Shown in pieces: positions 36,301 through 46,631 of a stretch of DNA of 64,000 nucleotides (position 1 is its first letter; each line of letters begins with the position of its first letter). A model generated the notes under the pieces. The model saw only the letters and a program-made list of their open reading frames with translations, searched no databases and had not been told where the DNA came from. This DNA is from Pempheris klunzingeri (Eukaryota; Chordata; Actinopteri; Acropomatiformes; Pempheridae): positions 372,996 through 436,995 of the forward strand of contig NW_027254954.1 in NCBI RefSeq assembly GCF_042242105.1, read 5' to 3'. Both the position numbers and the translations under genes were made by a program.

Positions 36301-39233
36301 AGTTATGATTTTGTTGTTAAAGAATTGGAGAAAGTCATCACAGCTGAGAGTGACTGGGATAGAAGGATCTACTGAGCTGTGACTGTTTGTCAGCCTGGCT
36401 ACAGTGCTGAACAAAAACCTGGGGTTGTTCTTATTTTCCTCTATTAAGGATGAGTAGTATCTAGTTTTAGCTGTACGTAAGGCCTGTTTATAAGTCAGTA
36501 GACTAATTTTCCAGGCAGTCCGTGCTTGCTCTGAACTGGAGCAGCGCCATAGTCGTTCTAGTTTGCGGGCTGCTTGTTTAAGAGAGCGTGTTTCAGTGTT
36601 ATACCAGGGAGAGGCTTGCCTCGGTCTTTAGGTTTCAGTGGAGCTACTTCATCAAGAGCAGTTTGTAGAGTGTGCATGGCACTGTTAACAAACTCATCAC
36701 ATATAGCTGGATTACTGTTCTCTTCATAATCATATAACATGGTAGCAAATATCGGCTGAATTATATCTTTATACTTTGAGACAGAACGATCACAAAATGT
36801 TCTTTTCATCTGGGTTTTAATCACTGGTGCAGTACAGTCCTCAATCATGAACTGAAAGATAATTAAAAAGTGATCTGAGAGTATGGGGTTATGGGCGAGG
36901 ACATGTAGGTCACTAATCTCAATACCATATGTTAGGACCAGATCTAGGGTGTGCTTATGGCAGTGAGTTGGTTCATTTACAAGTGAGTTGGTTCATTTAC
37001 AGTACTACCACAGTACTACTACTGTACTGCACACTGTATTACCACAGTACTACCACTGTACTACCATTGCACTACTACAGTACTACCACAGTACTAGTTG
37101 TGGTGAGTTGTCACTTTGGTCTCCAGCCACTTTAAAAAGCTCCCGAGCTGTTTGACAGGAGACCCCCTCCCTTCAACCCAAACCCTGTACTGGTTGGTAC
37201 TGTTTTTGTGTCTCATGTTTTCAGCAGCAGGTGTTATGAGAATAAGGGTCTCCATATTGAATCAGGCCTTTGATCTGGTCTGATCCACCTCGCAGAGTCT
37301 CAGAACACACAGAACCGGTTTGAGAAAATTCACTAACTTATTCTGCATTATTATTCCTCTTCTGTTAGCCTGTATGCTAACATGTTAGCATCACCACGAC
37401 AGCTGCTTGACTGCAAACAGCTGATTCCCCCCCCCACACCATAAACCCTTTATGAAGGTCTGAGCTTTGCTCTCCCCCCTGCCATTGGCCTATCACAGGT
37501 TCTGATCTTCATGATCAGGAAGTGGAGGATTTGACACTACAGGAGCTCAGGGGATAGCCCCTGCCATGTAGAGATGTACAGCATCTGATCTGGATGCACA
37601 GGAAGGATTATATCTGGGCGGGGAATGCCTCGGGCCCCCTGGAGGAGCTGGAAGACGCCTCCCTGTTCAGCCGGCTGCATCATCCTGGAACACGGATGGA
37701 CAAAAGAAACGTGTATTATGAATTATGTTTGAGTTCCTGTGACTCACGTGATGACTTTCTGTGTCTGTCCAGCCTGATGTGATCGTCCACTGTGCAGCAG
37801 AGAGACGTCCAGATGTTGTGGAGAGACACACTGAAGCAGCCGTCAATCTCAATGTGCACGCCACCAGCACGCTTGCTAAGGAGGCAGGTAGGTGGTCACG
37901 TGTGGTTACCGTGTTCGTCTGTGCTGGTGGTTAAAGGATGAATGAATGAACGAACGGGAAGCGTCCATATTCTGTAGTTTATTGTTGTTGCGTATTAGGA
38001 ACACACACACACACAACATGGACCAGAACTGTCATAGGTCCTCACACCATGGCAACAGTGGGAGTGACCACCAGGTGGTCATCCATCAGACAGACAGGGA
38101 GGACTCTAACCCTCATGATAATAATGATGATGATGATGGTGTCTGTATGTGCAGCTGTCTGTGGGGCGTTCTTCATCTACATCAGCACTGACTATGTGTT
38201 TGATGGGAGGAATCCGCCGTACGGAGAAGACGACAGTCCAAACCCGTTGAACGTCTATGGGCGCAGCAAGGTGGAGGGAGAGAGAGAGACGCTGAGACAC
38301 TGTCCAGGTACCTGTCTGTCCGCCTCTCACCTGCCTGTCTGTCTGCCTCTCACCTGTCTCTCTGCCTGCCTCTCACCTGTCTGTCTCCCTTCCTGTCTGT
38401 CTCTCAGGTGCAGTGGTGCTGCGGGTGCCAGTTCTGTTCGGGGAAGTGGAGTCTGTGTCAGAGAGCGCCGTGACGTCGCTGTGGCTCAAAGTCCAAGAGG
38501 CGACTGAGAGCTGCACCCTGGACCACTGCCAGCAGAGGTTCCCCACAGACACCCGAGACGTGGCCGCCGTCTGCAGGAAGCTGTCAGAGAGAGGGAGACA
38601 GGTACCCGCCTGTCTGACTGATAGAGAGCGAGACGGGTACCCGTCTGTCTGATAGAGAGGGAGGGGGAGAGGGAGACATGTGTCTGTCTGACCGACTGAC
38701 TGACAGAGAGAGAGGGGGGAGACAGGTGGGAACCCATCTGTCTGACTGTCCTACCTAACCCCACTTTGTCAGTTTCATCCTCTACCCACCTGTCTTTCAG
38801 TCTGTCTCTCTCCTCTCTCTGCCTGTCTCACCACCTGTCTGCCTATCTTCCAGGACCCGTCTATCAGAGGAATCTTTCACTTTTCGGCTAAAGAGCAGAT
38901 GACCAAATATGAGATGGCTGTGGCGATCGCTCAGGCCTTCAACCTGCCGTCCAACCACCTCATACCTGTAAATATCTATCCATCAATATGTTCATCAACA
39001 CGTGTCCCTAACATCTCTCCCTGCTTGTTCCGGTCTCACTCAACATGTCTCTCTCTCAGCTGACGGAGCAGCCGGCGGGGTCGACTCTTCGTCCAATCAA
39101 CAGCCAGCTGAACTGCTCTCGTTTGGAGCTGCTGAATCTGAGCGTGGAGCCGCGAGCATTCAGCACGGCCATTAGCGATGCTCTGTGGCCGTTCACCCCC
39201 GACAAACGCTGGAGACAGACCGTCTTCCACTGA
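33367..39233 (+). CDS. mat2b: Methionine adenosyltransferase 2 subunit beta
   Basis: MAT2B is the regulatory subunit that binds MAT2A and modulates S-adenosylmethionine synthesis; it is an NADP-binding extended short-chain dehydrogenase fold. Exons: 33367-33429, 33868-34062, 37773-37887, 38155-38307, 38408-38601, 38854-38967 and 39060-39233, in frame, 335 residues (human isoform 1 has 334). The nucleotide-binding loop TGATGLLGR is at residues 34-42, Y159 and K163 form the YxxxK pair, and the C-terminus KRWRQTVFH is conserved. Exon 1 ([20 protein letters not shown]) aligns by pattern with the human isoform 1 N-terminus, which supports the start at 33,367. Intron 2 (3.7 kb) is swollen by an L2 insertion and a duplicate of the upstream region. 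A poly(A) signal is at 39,773-39,778. Confidence 0.96.
34065..34111. repeat. TACTACTGTACTACCACTG simple repeat, left part
   Basis: This tract is interrupted by the L2 at 34,112 and resumes at 36,999-37,095, showing the insertion landed inside it. Confidence 0.85.
34112..36998 (-). mobile_element. L2-clade LINE, 5'-truncated, in mat2b intron 2
   Basis: Minus strand. The copy begins inside the endonuclease domain ([15 protein letters not shown] near 36,970), continues through the linker (36,848-36,166) and reverse transcriptase (36,159-34,709), and ends in the tail at 34,112. RT motifs are [44 protein letters not shown] and [13 protein letters not shown]. The ORF is broken by a stop at about 36,165 and a frameshift near 35,550, so it is inactive. 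At the 5' junction a 20-bp block GTGAGTTGGTTCATTTACA is duplicated in tandem (about 36,963-37,000). Confidence 0.93.
36999..37095. repeat. TACTACTGTACTACCACAG simple repeat, right part
   Basis: Continuation of the tract at 34,065-34,111 after the L2 insertion. Confidence 0.85.
37200..37425 (+). repeat. Segmental duplicate, copy 2 (mat2b intron 2)
   Basis: Matches 33,017-33,248 with scattered substitutions and small indels. It is placed downstream of exon 2, so promoter-proximal DNA is present twice in the gene. Confidence 0.9.
37520..37700 (+). mobile_element. 3' fragment of an interspersed fish repeat
   Basis: TGGATGCACAGGAAGGATTA, CTGGAGGAGCTGGAAGACGC and CATCCTGGAACACGGATGGA follow the familiar end of a teleost retroposon in which CCTGGAGGAGCTGGA precedes GGATAAGCGG. 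Family not assigned. Confidence 0.5.
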
Positions 39234-39772
39234 CAGACGGACAGGGAGAGACAGGCAGACCGGTAGAGACACTTCCTCCATTGACTGTCTTTAGGCATGT
39301 CACATTTCAGGCTCTGCCCCTTGCAGACTGATGACATCATAATCAATGGATGAGGTGTGAACCAATCCGGAGGTTCCGTTTAGTCTTTGTGTGGGGACGG
39401 AACCTGTCTGTCTCTCTGTCCAATGTATCCCACAATCCTCGGAGACAGTTGTGTCAAGATGCCTTCAGGTGCTCCTCAGGTGGACCAACGAAAACCTACC
39501 TGCTGGGTAGTGCCTGAGGTGAGACGCATCATGTGACAGACAGAGAGAGAGAAACAGGTGAACTGACAGATGTACCTGATGTGTAGTGACGAGTCTATAA
39601 ACCCTGAGTGCTGTCTGCAGGTTTTTATCAGAACTGGAGTGACTCCAGTTTGTGACAGTGTGAAAAAACTGGGACCAACTGGATCCACTGAATGTACAGA
39701 TGTACTTTGTGTGTGTGTAATTGTGGTAATTATCTATGTTTCAGTTTGAGGTGTGAATGTTGTCCTTACGGA

Positions 39773-39778
39773 AATAAA
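39773..39778 (+). promoter_or_regulatory. mat2b: Poly(A) signal of mat2b
   Basis: AATAAA 540 bp after the stop, with a GTGTGTGTGTAATTG-type tract shortly upstream. Confidence 0.65.
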
Positions 39779-42677
39779 AAATGGATGTTTTAACAAGGTT
39801 TTCAAAACAGAAGTCTCATCAGAGTGGAAAGACATTCCTTAAGTTATGATCACCAGAATGAAAACAGTTCTTTTGGACATGCTGTTACCAGGAAGGTGTC
39901 CATCAGAGGACAAACCTCCTGAGGTCTGTCGGCTGTTCACATTAAACACCTGAAATTACTTTCAGCCCCCCCCCCCCCCCCCCCCCCCCCACATGCTCTT
40001 AAATAAATACAATCTCAGACATGTGCTTTGCTTACAAACATGCAATTTATTTGAAATACTGTCTGTGTCAGTTTGCCCGAGCAGTGGAGGCGACCCAGGA
40101 TGAAAAATTCAGGACTCCGAGAAGATGCACCTTCATATTTGCTTTATTTTAAATGTGCAGCACCAGGCCCCTCTCCAGCATGTGCTCCAGCTCACTCAAG
40201 CCCAACAACCACCTCCCGGCACATAAACCACCATCTTAAATACCTGTCCCCATCAGGCACCTACCACCTGACCGGGAACTTACCAACCACAATGAATAAA
40301 TACCACACATTTATACAACCCACATCTAACTGAATCTATATACTAAACAAATATGAATCAACTAAACCTACTCAATCTATTTAATAAATACCCCCAAATT
40401 ACCTTACGCACTTATTTTACATTTATCTAAAACGAAACTCCCCTCAACCCACTTCCCACATGGCATCCTCCTCCCGGAACTTATAAGAGGCGTCCGAACC
40501 CCCGGGGAATTCTTTTGCCCGGACACCCTGGGAGGAAGAGGACAGGCAGAGGTAAGTTCCAACAACCAGCATGACATACAAATCAACACAGTCTCTCCAT
40601 AAACAAGGAGTAACGGCTGTCCGTCGTTACAGTCTGTAATTTATACAAAACTGTAACTTCACTTTGTAACATCTTACTGAAAATTGACTTTTATACATAT
40701 TCAAAGTTTTTGCTGAATAATATTTTCCAATATATATAACATGTAATATGAGAATCAACAAAAACACGAACATTTCTCTGCCAGGATTACATTAACTGTA
40801 ACATCAACTTACTGAGAAACTAAGGAAATGGTCACTTTTAGAGTTGAAATATTACAAGTGACACTGCATATCAACATTTGTGGCTTTCAACAGATTTTCT
40901 AATTACTATCTCTCTGCACAAAAATGGCAAGTTTACAAAGTCCCTTAGAATAAACAAAAACCTGAAATTTGTTTCTGCTAGAATTTAACTTCTAGTCTGA
41001 AATTCCTGCAGTCTTTTCAGTGACTGGTGTGGGCTTGCTTTGTGCTGCAGATTTTTTCAAATCAGGGATGCAGCTGTGAGACTGCCACTCTGAGCTCATT
41101 TTCAATGTCCAGCTTTGATCTGTATTTGGTCTTGATTGAGGCAACTGCAGAAAACCCTATCTTGCTCAAGTAGGATGTAGCAAAAGGCAGTAGTGTGGCC
41201 ATGGCTCTCCTGCCTAGCAATGAGTAGTCCTTTTCCACTCCAATCCAAAATGCTCATAGAACTCATAGTACCATACTACCCTCAGTGCCCCCCCCTTGCC
41301 CCCCCTTAATTTTATTTTCTATATAGCACTAGATCACAACAGAAGTAATTTAAGGTTACCTTTACTATAGAACAGGTCTATACCTTGTTCTTTTATTAAA
41401 GTTAATAGCCTTATGTTATTTAGCTTATTTACACGACGGCATGTCATTTCTGTCTCTACATGGTTGCGCATTTACAATTCTCTGCTCTCTGTATCGTGCA
41501 CGGCGGAGTTCTGCCCCGATGCACTCGGACACGTGTGCACGGATGGGGGAGCAGTGCCAAAGAGATGGTCTAAAGCCACCAAGAAGGAGAGGAAAGATCT
41601 CGTCATCTCCGAAGTTGTCAAGATGGATGAGAAGATCACAGCTGTGAGCCAACAACATCAGGGCAAATGGACCACTTGGGATGCCGTGACCAACAGGACC
41701 ATCACTTGGGCTGACGTGGAGGGGTTAACCTAGCCCTAACCATAAGGAATAGGGGTAAAAAGAATAGGGGTAAAAGTTGTGGTTGGGGGGTGGGGGTTTG
41801 GGTCAGGAATCAGGGTTCACTGGGGAGAGGGAGTGAGTGGATGAATAGTGGTGAATTCCGGGAGTGAGCGGATGGATAGCTGGTGTGTGCCGCCTGGAAG
41901 GAGGACAGAGGAGGGAGCCGGTGCCTGCTAAAAAAACCCCGGGTCCTGCTATAAAAGTGCTGAGGGGTTGACATGAAAGAAGCTGCATGCAAGTAAAAGG
42001 TAAGTGCTCATTAAAAATGCATAATATCAATAAAAAACATGCTAAAAAATAAATCACAATAAAACCAAGCAGGATAAAAATGGTTATGTTATAAAAGACA
42101 ATCCTTTTTTTCTCCTCTGTCTGTCTATTAGGGCCTCCAAGGTGACGACTCTGGTGCTGTGCTGGTTAAAAGTTGATGCTCCATCCAAACATGAGGGTAT
42201 GTTGGTGTTAAAAAAGTAAGGGACATGTACATAGGACATGTAAATAGCTCTATAAAAATATTTAAATAATCATGAAATATATAAAAAGGCATATTCTAGG
42301 TGTTAGTAAAATTCATAGTTCATAAATACAGTAAGAGATATAAATAACAAAATAAGTGCTAAAATGACATGCATCACGCCAATAAGAAAAACTGCTAAAA
42401 ACCAGGAGTAAACTCCCATAAAAGACACACTTCATCACATCTAATGATAAAACAATAAAAGGGTTAGTAGGTACAATAAAACACAATAAGAAACAATAAA
42501 AATGTGCCACAAACAATACAACCAATTGAAATAAATACATTTTCAAATTAGTTAGGTACTATCCCTTATTGCTCTTTTGTTTCTCCCTTTATTTTTAGTT
42601 GATGGAGGCCATGGGGGATTTCAGCAGTAGTTCCCCACTTTGTCCAGCAGGTGGAGGCACCTTCACTGCTATCCCAG
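39779..42677. other. Gene-poor transition zone between mat2b and the subtelomeric array
   Basis: It contains a 25-base poly(C) run at 39,966-39,990, AT-rich sequence and retroelement debris. No host gene is recognisable. Confidence 0.6.
41535..41733 (+). pseudogene. Retroelement ORF tail (reverse-transcriptase-type), fragment
   Basis: The 106-codon ORF ending at 41,733 contains WSKATKKERKDLVISEVVKM and QGKWTTWDAVTNRTITWADV. This arrangement is familiar from the C-terminal part of animal retroelement polyproteins, where it precedes a P-Q-A-R-L-S-F-L-type block. That next block is missing here: the ORF stops right after ADV. Only a fragment, and the clade is uncertain. Confidence 0.45.
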
Positions 42678-43005
42678 TCTTTCATTAAGACCAGTTGGTG
42701 AGTAGGTTTTCAGTTTGCTTATGCACCGTCTTTCAGTTCTTTGTCTCTGTTGTTTTGTCCAGTTTATGTTTGTTTCTAATCCAAATATTGTTATGTTGTC
42801 TGTGGTGTGTTCATGGAGGTGAGTGTAGAGTACTGTGATTCTGTCCATTTTTTGTATGTGATATATATGTTGTTTGAGTCTGGCTGAGTGTGTTTTGTGT
42901 TTCTCCCACGTATATTCTTTGGCATGACTTACATTGAATGACCAAGACCAAGTTGGTTGTGTTAAGGTCTATATTATGCCATATAAGGGCTCCTGATCCT
43001 GACAA
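42678..43005 (-). pseudogene. Penelope-like element C-terminus (GIY-YIG endonuclease), degenerate
   Basis: Minus-strand frames give LVLVIQCKSCQRIYVGETQN (GIY-YIG core IYVGET with the preceding C-x-x-C). After a frameshift near 42,815 come NITIFGLETNINW, TKQQRQRTERRCISKLKTY and SPTGLNER, the conserved W...R...E...I..L.T..P.GLN ending of Penelope-like proteins. The reverse-transcriptase part is absent and the (TTAGGG)n tract begins some 35 bp beyond the 5' limit at 43,041. Orientation is the same as the ORF at 55,664-58,045. Confidence 0.72.
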
Positions 43006-43040
43006 ATTGTTAAAAATAAACTTGGATTTTAAAAGATATA

Positions 43041-43137
43041 GGGTTAGGGTTAGGGTTAGGGTAAGGGGGGTAATAACCACGATCGCCGAAACGGCGATCC
43101 TCAGACTCGCCGGTAACTGAAGAACTAGGGTTAGGTG
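43041..43137 (+). repeat. Innermost (TTAGGG)n tract with truncated type-A head
   Basis: Three and a half TTAGGG units (43,041-43,061) are followed by the head motif at 43,062 and the A-type inverted repeat. The sequence breaks off at about 43,125 into CTAGGGTTAGG. Confidence 0.9.
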
Positions 43138-43254
43138 TTAGAAAATTCTCTCGATGACTCCCCCCACCTCGTCTGACGACTTGGCAGTTGAAAATGGGGA
43201 GCCAAAGGCAGGGCACGGGCCTACGCACGTCGCAATATCTCTCTTTTCCCGTCT

Positions 43255-43670
43255 ATTTTTCCTCAACAGGTTTGGTAAGTGTATTGGTTTCTTTCTCTTT
43301 CTCTTTTACAGGTTTTTGGTTTTCAGGTGAGTATCCTTACTTTCTTTTCTCCCTTATAGGTTTTGGTTTTCAGGTAAGTATTGTTATTCTCTTTTTCCTT
43401 TTCAGGTTTTTGTTCTTCCGGTAAGTGACGTTATTTATTCTATTTTTCTGGTAAGTAACGCTGTTTTTTGTTTAACCTTCTTTATCTAGGTTTAGGTCTT
43501 AAGGTAAGTGGAGATAATTATGTCTAATCTGAAAAATTTCCTTTGCTTTACGGGTTGGTATAAACGTTTTTTTTCTTTTTCCTTCTTTTCCAGTTGTGGT
43601 TTTTCCGGTGTGGATTGACGTTGTGATTTCTCCTCCGGGCTAAGGTAAGTTTTCAAGGTAAGTGATATTT
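43255..43670 (+). repeat. Tandem array of splice-site-like units
   Basis: Units of about 47 bp, each a pyrimidine run ending in CAG or TAG, then 14-15 bases such as GTTTTGGTTTTCAG, then GTAAGT or GTGAGT. Donor hexamers lie at 43,275, 43,327, 43,374, 43,421, 43,451, 43,504, 43,645 and 43,658. It sits between two telomeric tracts; no coding frame is evident. Confidence 0.75.
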
Positions 43671-43758
43671 AAAGTTTAAGGAAACGTTAGGGTTTAGGTA
43701 TGCATAAGGGTTGGTTTGGTTAGGTTTAGGGCAGGTTCCTGAACTGGCTTTAAACCCA

Positions 43759-43784
43759 GGGTTAGGGTTAGGGTTAGGGTTAGG
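43759..43784 (+). repeat. Interstitial (TTAGGG)n
   Basis: Four units in telomere orientation, directly before a type-B head. Similar tracts of 3-9 units separate every unit listed below. Confidence 0.95.
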
Positions 43785-43852
43785 TAAGGGGGGTAATAAC
43801 CACGATCATCAAATTTGATGGTCCTGTTTTTGGGTGATAACTCCCGAACCGG
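43785..43852 (+). repeat. Subtelomeric unit, type-B head only (68 bp)
   Basis: The head motif and ATCAAATTTGAT palindrome, ending after CTCCCGAACC and then TTAGGG repeats. Confidence 0.9.
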
Positions 43853-43876
43853 GTTAGGGTTAGGGTTAGGGTTAGG

Positions 43877-43890
43877 GGGGTAATAACCAC
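43877..43890 (+). repeat. Subtelomeric unit, head only (14 bp)
   Basis: GGGGGGTAATAACCAC, cut exactly before the inverted repeat and followed by GTTAGGG. Confidence 0.8.
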
Positions 43891-43921
43891 GTTAGGGTTA
43901 GGGTTAGGGTTAGGGTTAGGG

Positions 43922-44772
43922 TAAGGGGGGTAATAACCACGATCGCCGAAACGGCGATCCTCAGACTGGCCGGTAACTGAAGAAGCTTGTGAGCTAGAGA
44001 GTTGAGGTTTTTCCTACCCCCCCATTTCCATAGGCTGTCTTTCGTTTGGTGGGTCCCCCTAGTGGCTGTGACGTCGGGAAGTGGGCGTAAGTAGCGAAAA
44101 AAAGTTTGTTTTTGTTGTATCTCCGGAAGGGAAGGTCGTAGAGAGACGGGACCAAGCCTGGCGTGTTCAGAAGGGCCGAATTATGGCAGGCGGAAGTGGT
44201 TTGCAAAGCGCTAGGAGGTGTGGTTTTAAAGTTATAGGCGTTTGAAAATTCCCCATAGAGTTGAGTGAGGTGAAATTTTTCAAAGTGTTTTTTTGAAAAA
44301 AGTTCCCCCAGAAAGTGTTTAGGAGCGCGTTTCAGGCCATTTGGAGTTGATTGGAGGGTGTCCTGGAGAGTGTTTTTTGGAAAAGTGGCCGTCCAGTAGT
44401 TGGCGCTGTGGAGCTGGAATCCTAGGGTGGGGTAGCTTGGCTTAAGGGGAGCCTAGGGGTGGTTGAATGGTGTGTGTGGGACATTCCTAGGGCGAGTTAT
44501 GTTGAAAAGTTGCATTGACTATAGTGAGTGAAAATTTGCCCAAGTGTTTTTTGTCCCTAGGTGTTTCCAGGAAGTGCCTAGGGGTGCATTTGAGGCCATT
44601 TGGAGTGGATTGGGGGGTGTTTTGGAGGGTGTTTTGGAGTTGATTGGAGGGTTGTCTGGGGGGTGTTTTGGAGTGGATTGTAGGGTTATCTGGGGGGTGT
44701 TTTTGCTAGGGTTAGGGCTGCACTAAAGGAGTGTGGTTAAGGTAAGGGTTTTGTAGAGGGAGATCTTAGACC
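43922..44772 (+). repeat. Subtelomeric unit 1, type-A head, long
   Basis: Head, then the core starting CCCCATTTCCATAGGCTGTC, then a distal part with TGGAGGGTGTTTTGGAGTTG repeats. It is followed by variant telomeric repeats TTAGGATTAGGG and TTAGACTCAGGA (44,773-44,872). Confidence 0.9.
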
Positions 44773-44872
44773 TAGGGTTAGACTCAGGATTAGGATTAGG
44801 ATTAGGGTTAGACTCAGGATTAGGATTAGGGTTAGGGTTAGGATTAGGGTTAGGGTTAGGGTTAGGGTTAGG

Positions 44873-44890
44873 TAAGGGGGGTAATAACCA
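44873..44890 (+). repeat. Subtelomeric unit, head only (18 bp)
   Basis: TAAGGGGGGTAATAACCA and then GGGTTAGGG. Confidence 0.85.
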
Positions 44891-44922
44891 GGGTTAGGGT
44901 TAGGGTTAGGGTTAGGGTTAGG

Positions 44923-45573
44923 TAAGGGGGGTAATAACCACGATCATCAAATTTGATGGTCCTGTTTTTGGGTGATAACTCCCGAACCGTTGGAGGTAGA
45001 GAGCTGAAAGTGGGTGGTACCCCCCCATTTCCATAGGCTGTCTTTCGTTTGGTGGGTCCCCCTAGTGGCTGTGACGTCGGGAAGTGGGCGTAAGTAGCGA
45101 AAAAAAGTTTGTTTTTGTTGTATCTCCGGAAGGGAAGGTCGTAGAGAGACGGGACCAAGCCTGGCGTGTTCAGAAGGGCCGAATTATGGCAGGCGGAAGT
45201 GGTTTGCAAAGCGCTAGGAGGTGTGGTTTTAAAGTTATAGGCGTTTGAAAATTCCCCATAGAGTTGAGTGAGGTGAAATTTTCCTAAGTGTTTTTTTGAA
45301 AAAAGTTCCCCCAGAAAGTGTCTAGGAGCGCGTTTCAGGCCATTTGGAGTTGATTGGAGGGTGTCCTGGAGAGTGTTTTTTGGAAAAGTGAGTGAGCAGT
45401 AGTTGGCGCTGTGGAGCTGAAATCCTAGGGTGGAGTAGCTTGGGTAAGGGGGAGCCTAGGGGTGGTTGAATGGTGTTGGTGGGACATTCCTAGGGCGAGT
45501 TATGAGGAAAAGTTGCATTGAGTATAGTGAGTGAAAATTTGCCCAAGTGTTTTTTGTCCCTAGGTGTTTCCAG
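44923..45573 (+). repeat. Subtelomeric unit 2, type-B head
   Basis: Complete head and core, broken off after CCCTAGGTGTTTCCAG (651 bp) and followed by TTAGGG. Confidence 0.92.
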
Positions 45574-45604
45574 GGTTAGGGTTAGGGTTAGGGTTAGGGT
45601 TAGG

Positions 45605-46430
45605 TAAGGGGGGTAATAACCACGATCATCAAATTTGATGGTCCTGTTTTTGGGTGATAACTCCCGAACCGTTGGAGGTAGAGAGCTGAAAGTGGGTGGT
45701 ACCCCCCCATTTCCATAGGCTGTCTTTCGTTTGGTGGGTCCCCCTAGTGGCTGTGACGTCGGGAAGTGGGCGTAAGTAGCGAAAAAAAGTTTGTTTTTGT
45801 TGTATCTCCGGAAGGGAAGGTCGTAGAGAGACGGGACCAAGCCTGGCGTGTTCAGAAGGGCCGAATTATGGCAGGCGGAAGTGGTTTGCAAAGCGCTAGG
45901 AGGTGTGGTTTTAAAGTTATATGCGTTTGAAAATTCCCCATAGAGTTGAGTGAGGTGAAATTTTCCTAAGTGTTTTTTTGAAAAAAGTTCCCCCAGAAAG
46001 TGTTTAGGAGCGCGTTTCAGGCCATTTGGAGTTGATTGGAGGGTGTCCTGGAGAGTGTTTTTTGGAAAAGTGAGTGACCATTAGTTGGCGCTGTGGAGCT
46101 GAAATCCTAGGGTGGAGTAGCTTGGGTAAGGGGGAGCCTAGGGGTGGTTGAATGGTGTTGGTGGGACATTCCTAGGGCGAGTTATGTTGAAAAGTTGCAT
46201 TGACTATAGTGAGTGAAAATTTGCCCAAGTGTTTTTTGTCCCTAGGTGTTTCCAGGAAGTGCCTAGGGGTGCATTTGAGGCCATTTGGAGTGGATTGGGG
46301 GGTGTTTTGGAGGGTGTTTTGGAGTTGATTGGAGGGTTGTTTGGGGGGTGTTTTGGAGTGGATTGGAGGGTGTTCGGAGGGTGTTTTTTGCTAGGGTTAG
46401 GGCTGCACTAAAGGAGTGTGGTTAAGGTAA
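45605..46430 (+). repeat. Subtelomeric unit 3, type-B head
   Basis: 826 bp, ending at GTGTGGTTAAGGTAA and then a 130-bp (TTAGGG)n stretch with a GGGGTTTAGGGTCAGGG variant. Confidence 0.92.
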
Positions 46431-46559
46431 GGGTTAGGGTTAGGGTTAGGGTTAGGGTTAGGGGTTTAGGGTCAGGGTTAGGGTTAGGGTTAGGGTTAGG
46501 GTTAGGGTTAGGTAAGGGTTAGGGTTAGGGTTAGGGTTAGGGTTAGGGTTAGGGTTAGG

Positions 46560-46596
46560 TAAGGGGGGTAATAACCACGATCATCAAATTTGATGG
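46560..46596 (+). repeat. Subtelomeric unit, type-B head only (37 bp)
   Basis: Cut directly after the palindrome (TTTGATGG) and followed by TTAGGG. Confidence 0.9.
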
Positions 46597-46631
46597 TTAG
46601 GGTTAGGGTTAGGGTTAGGGTTAGGGTTAGG

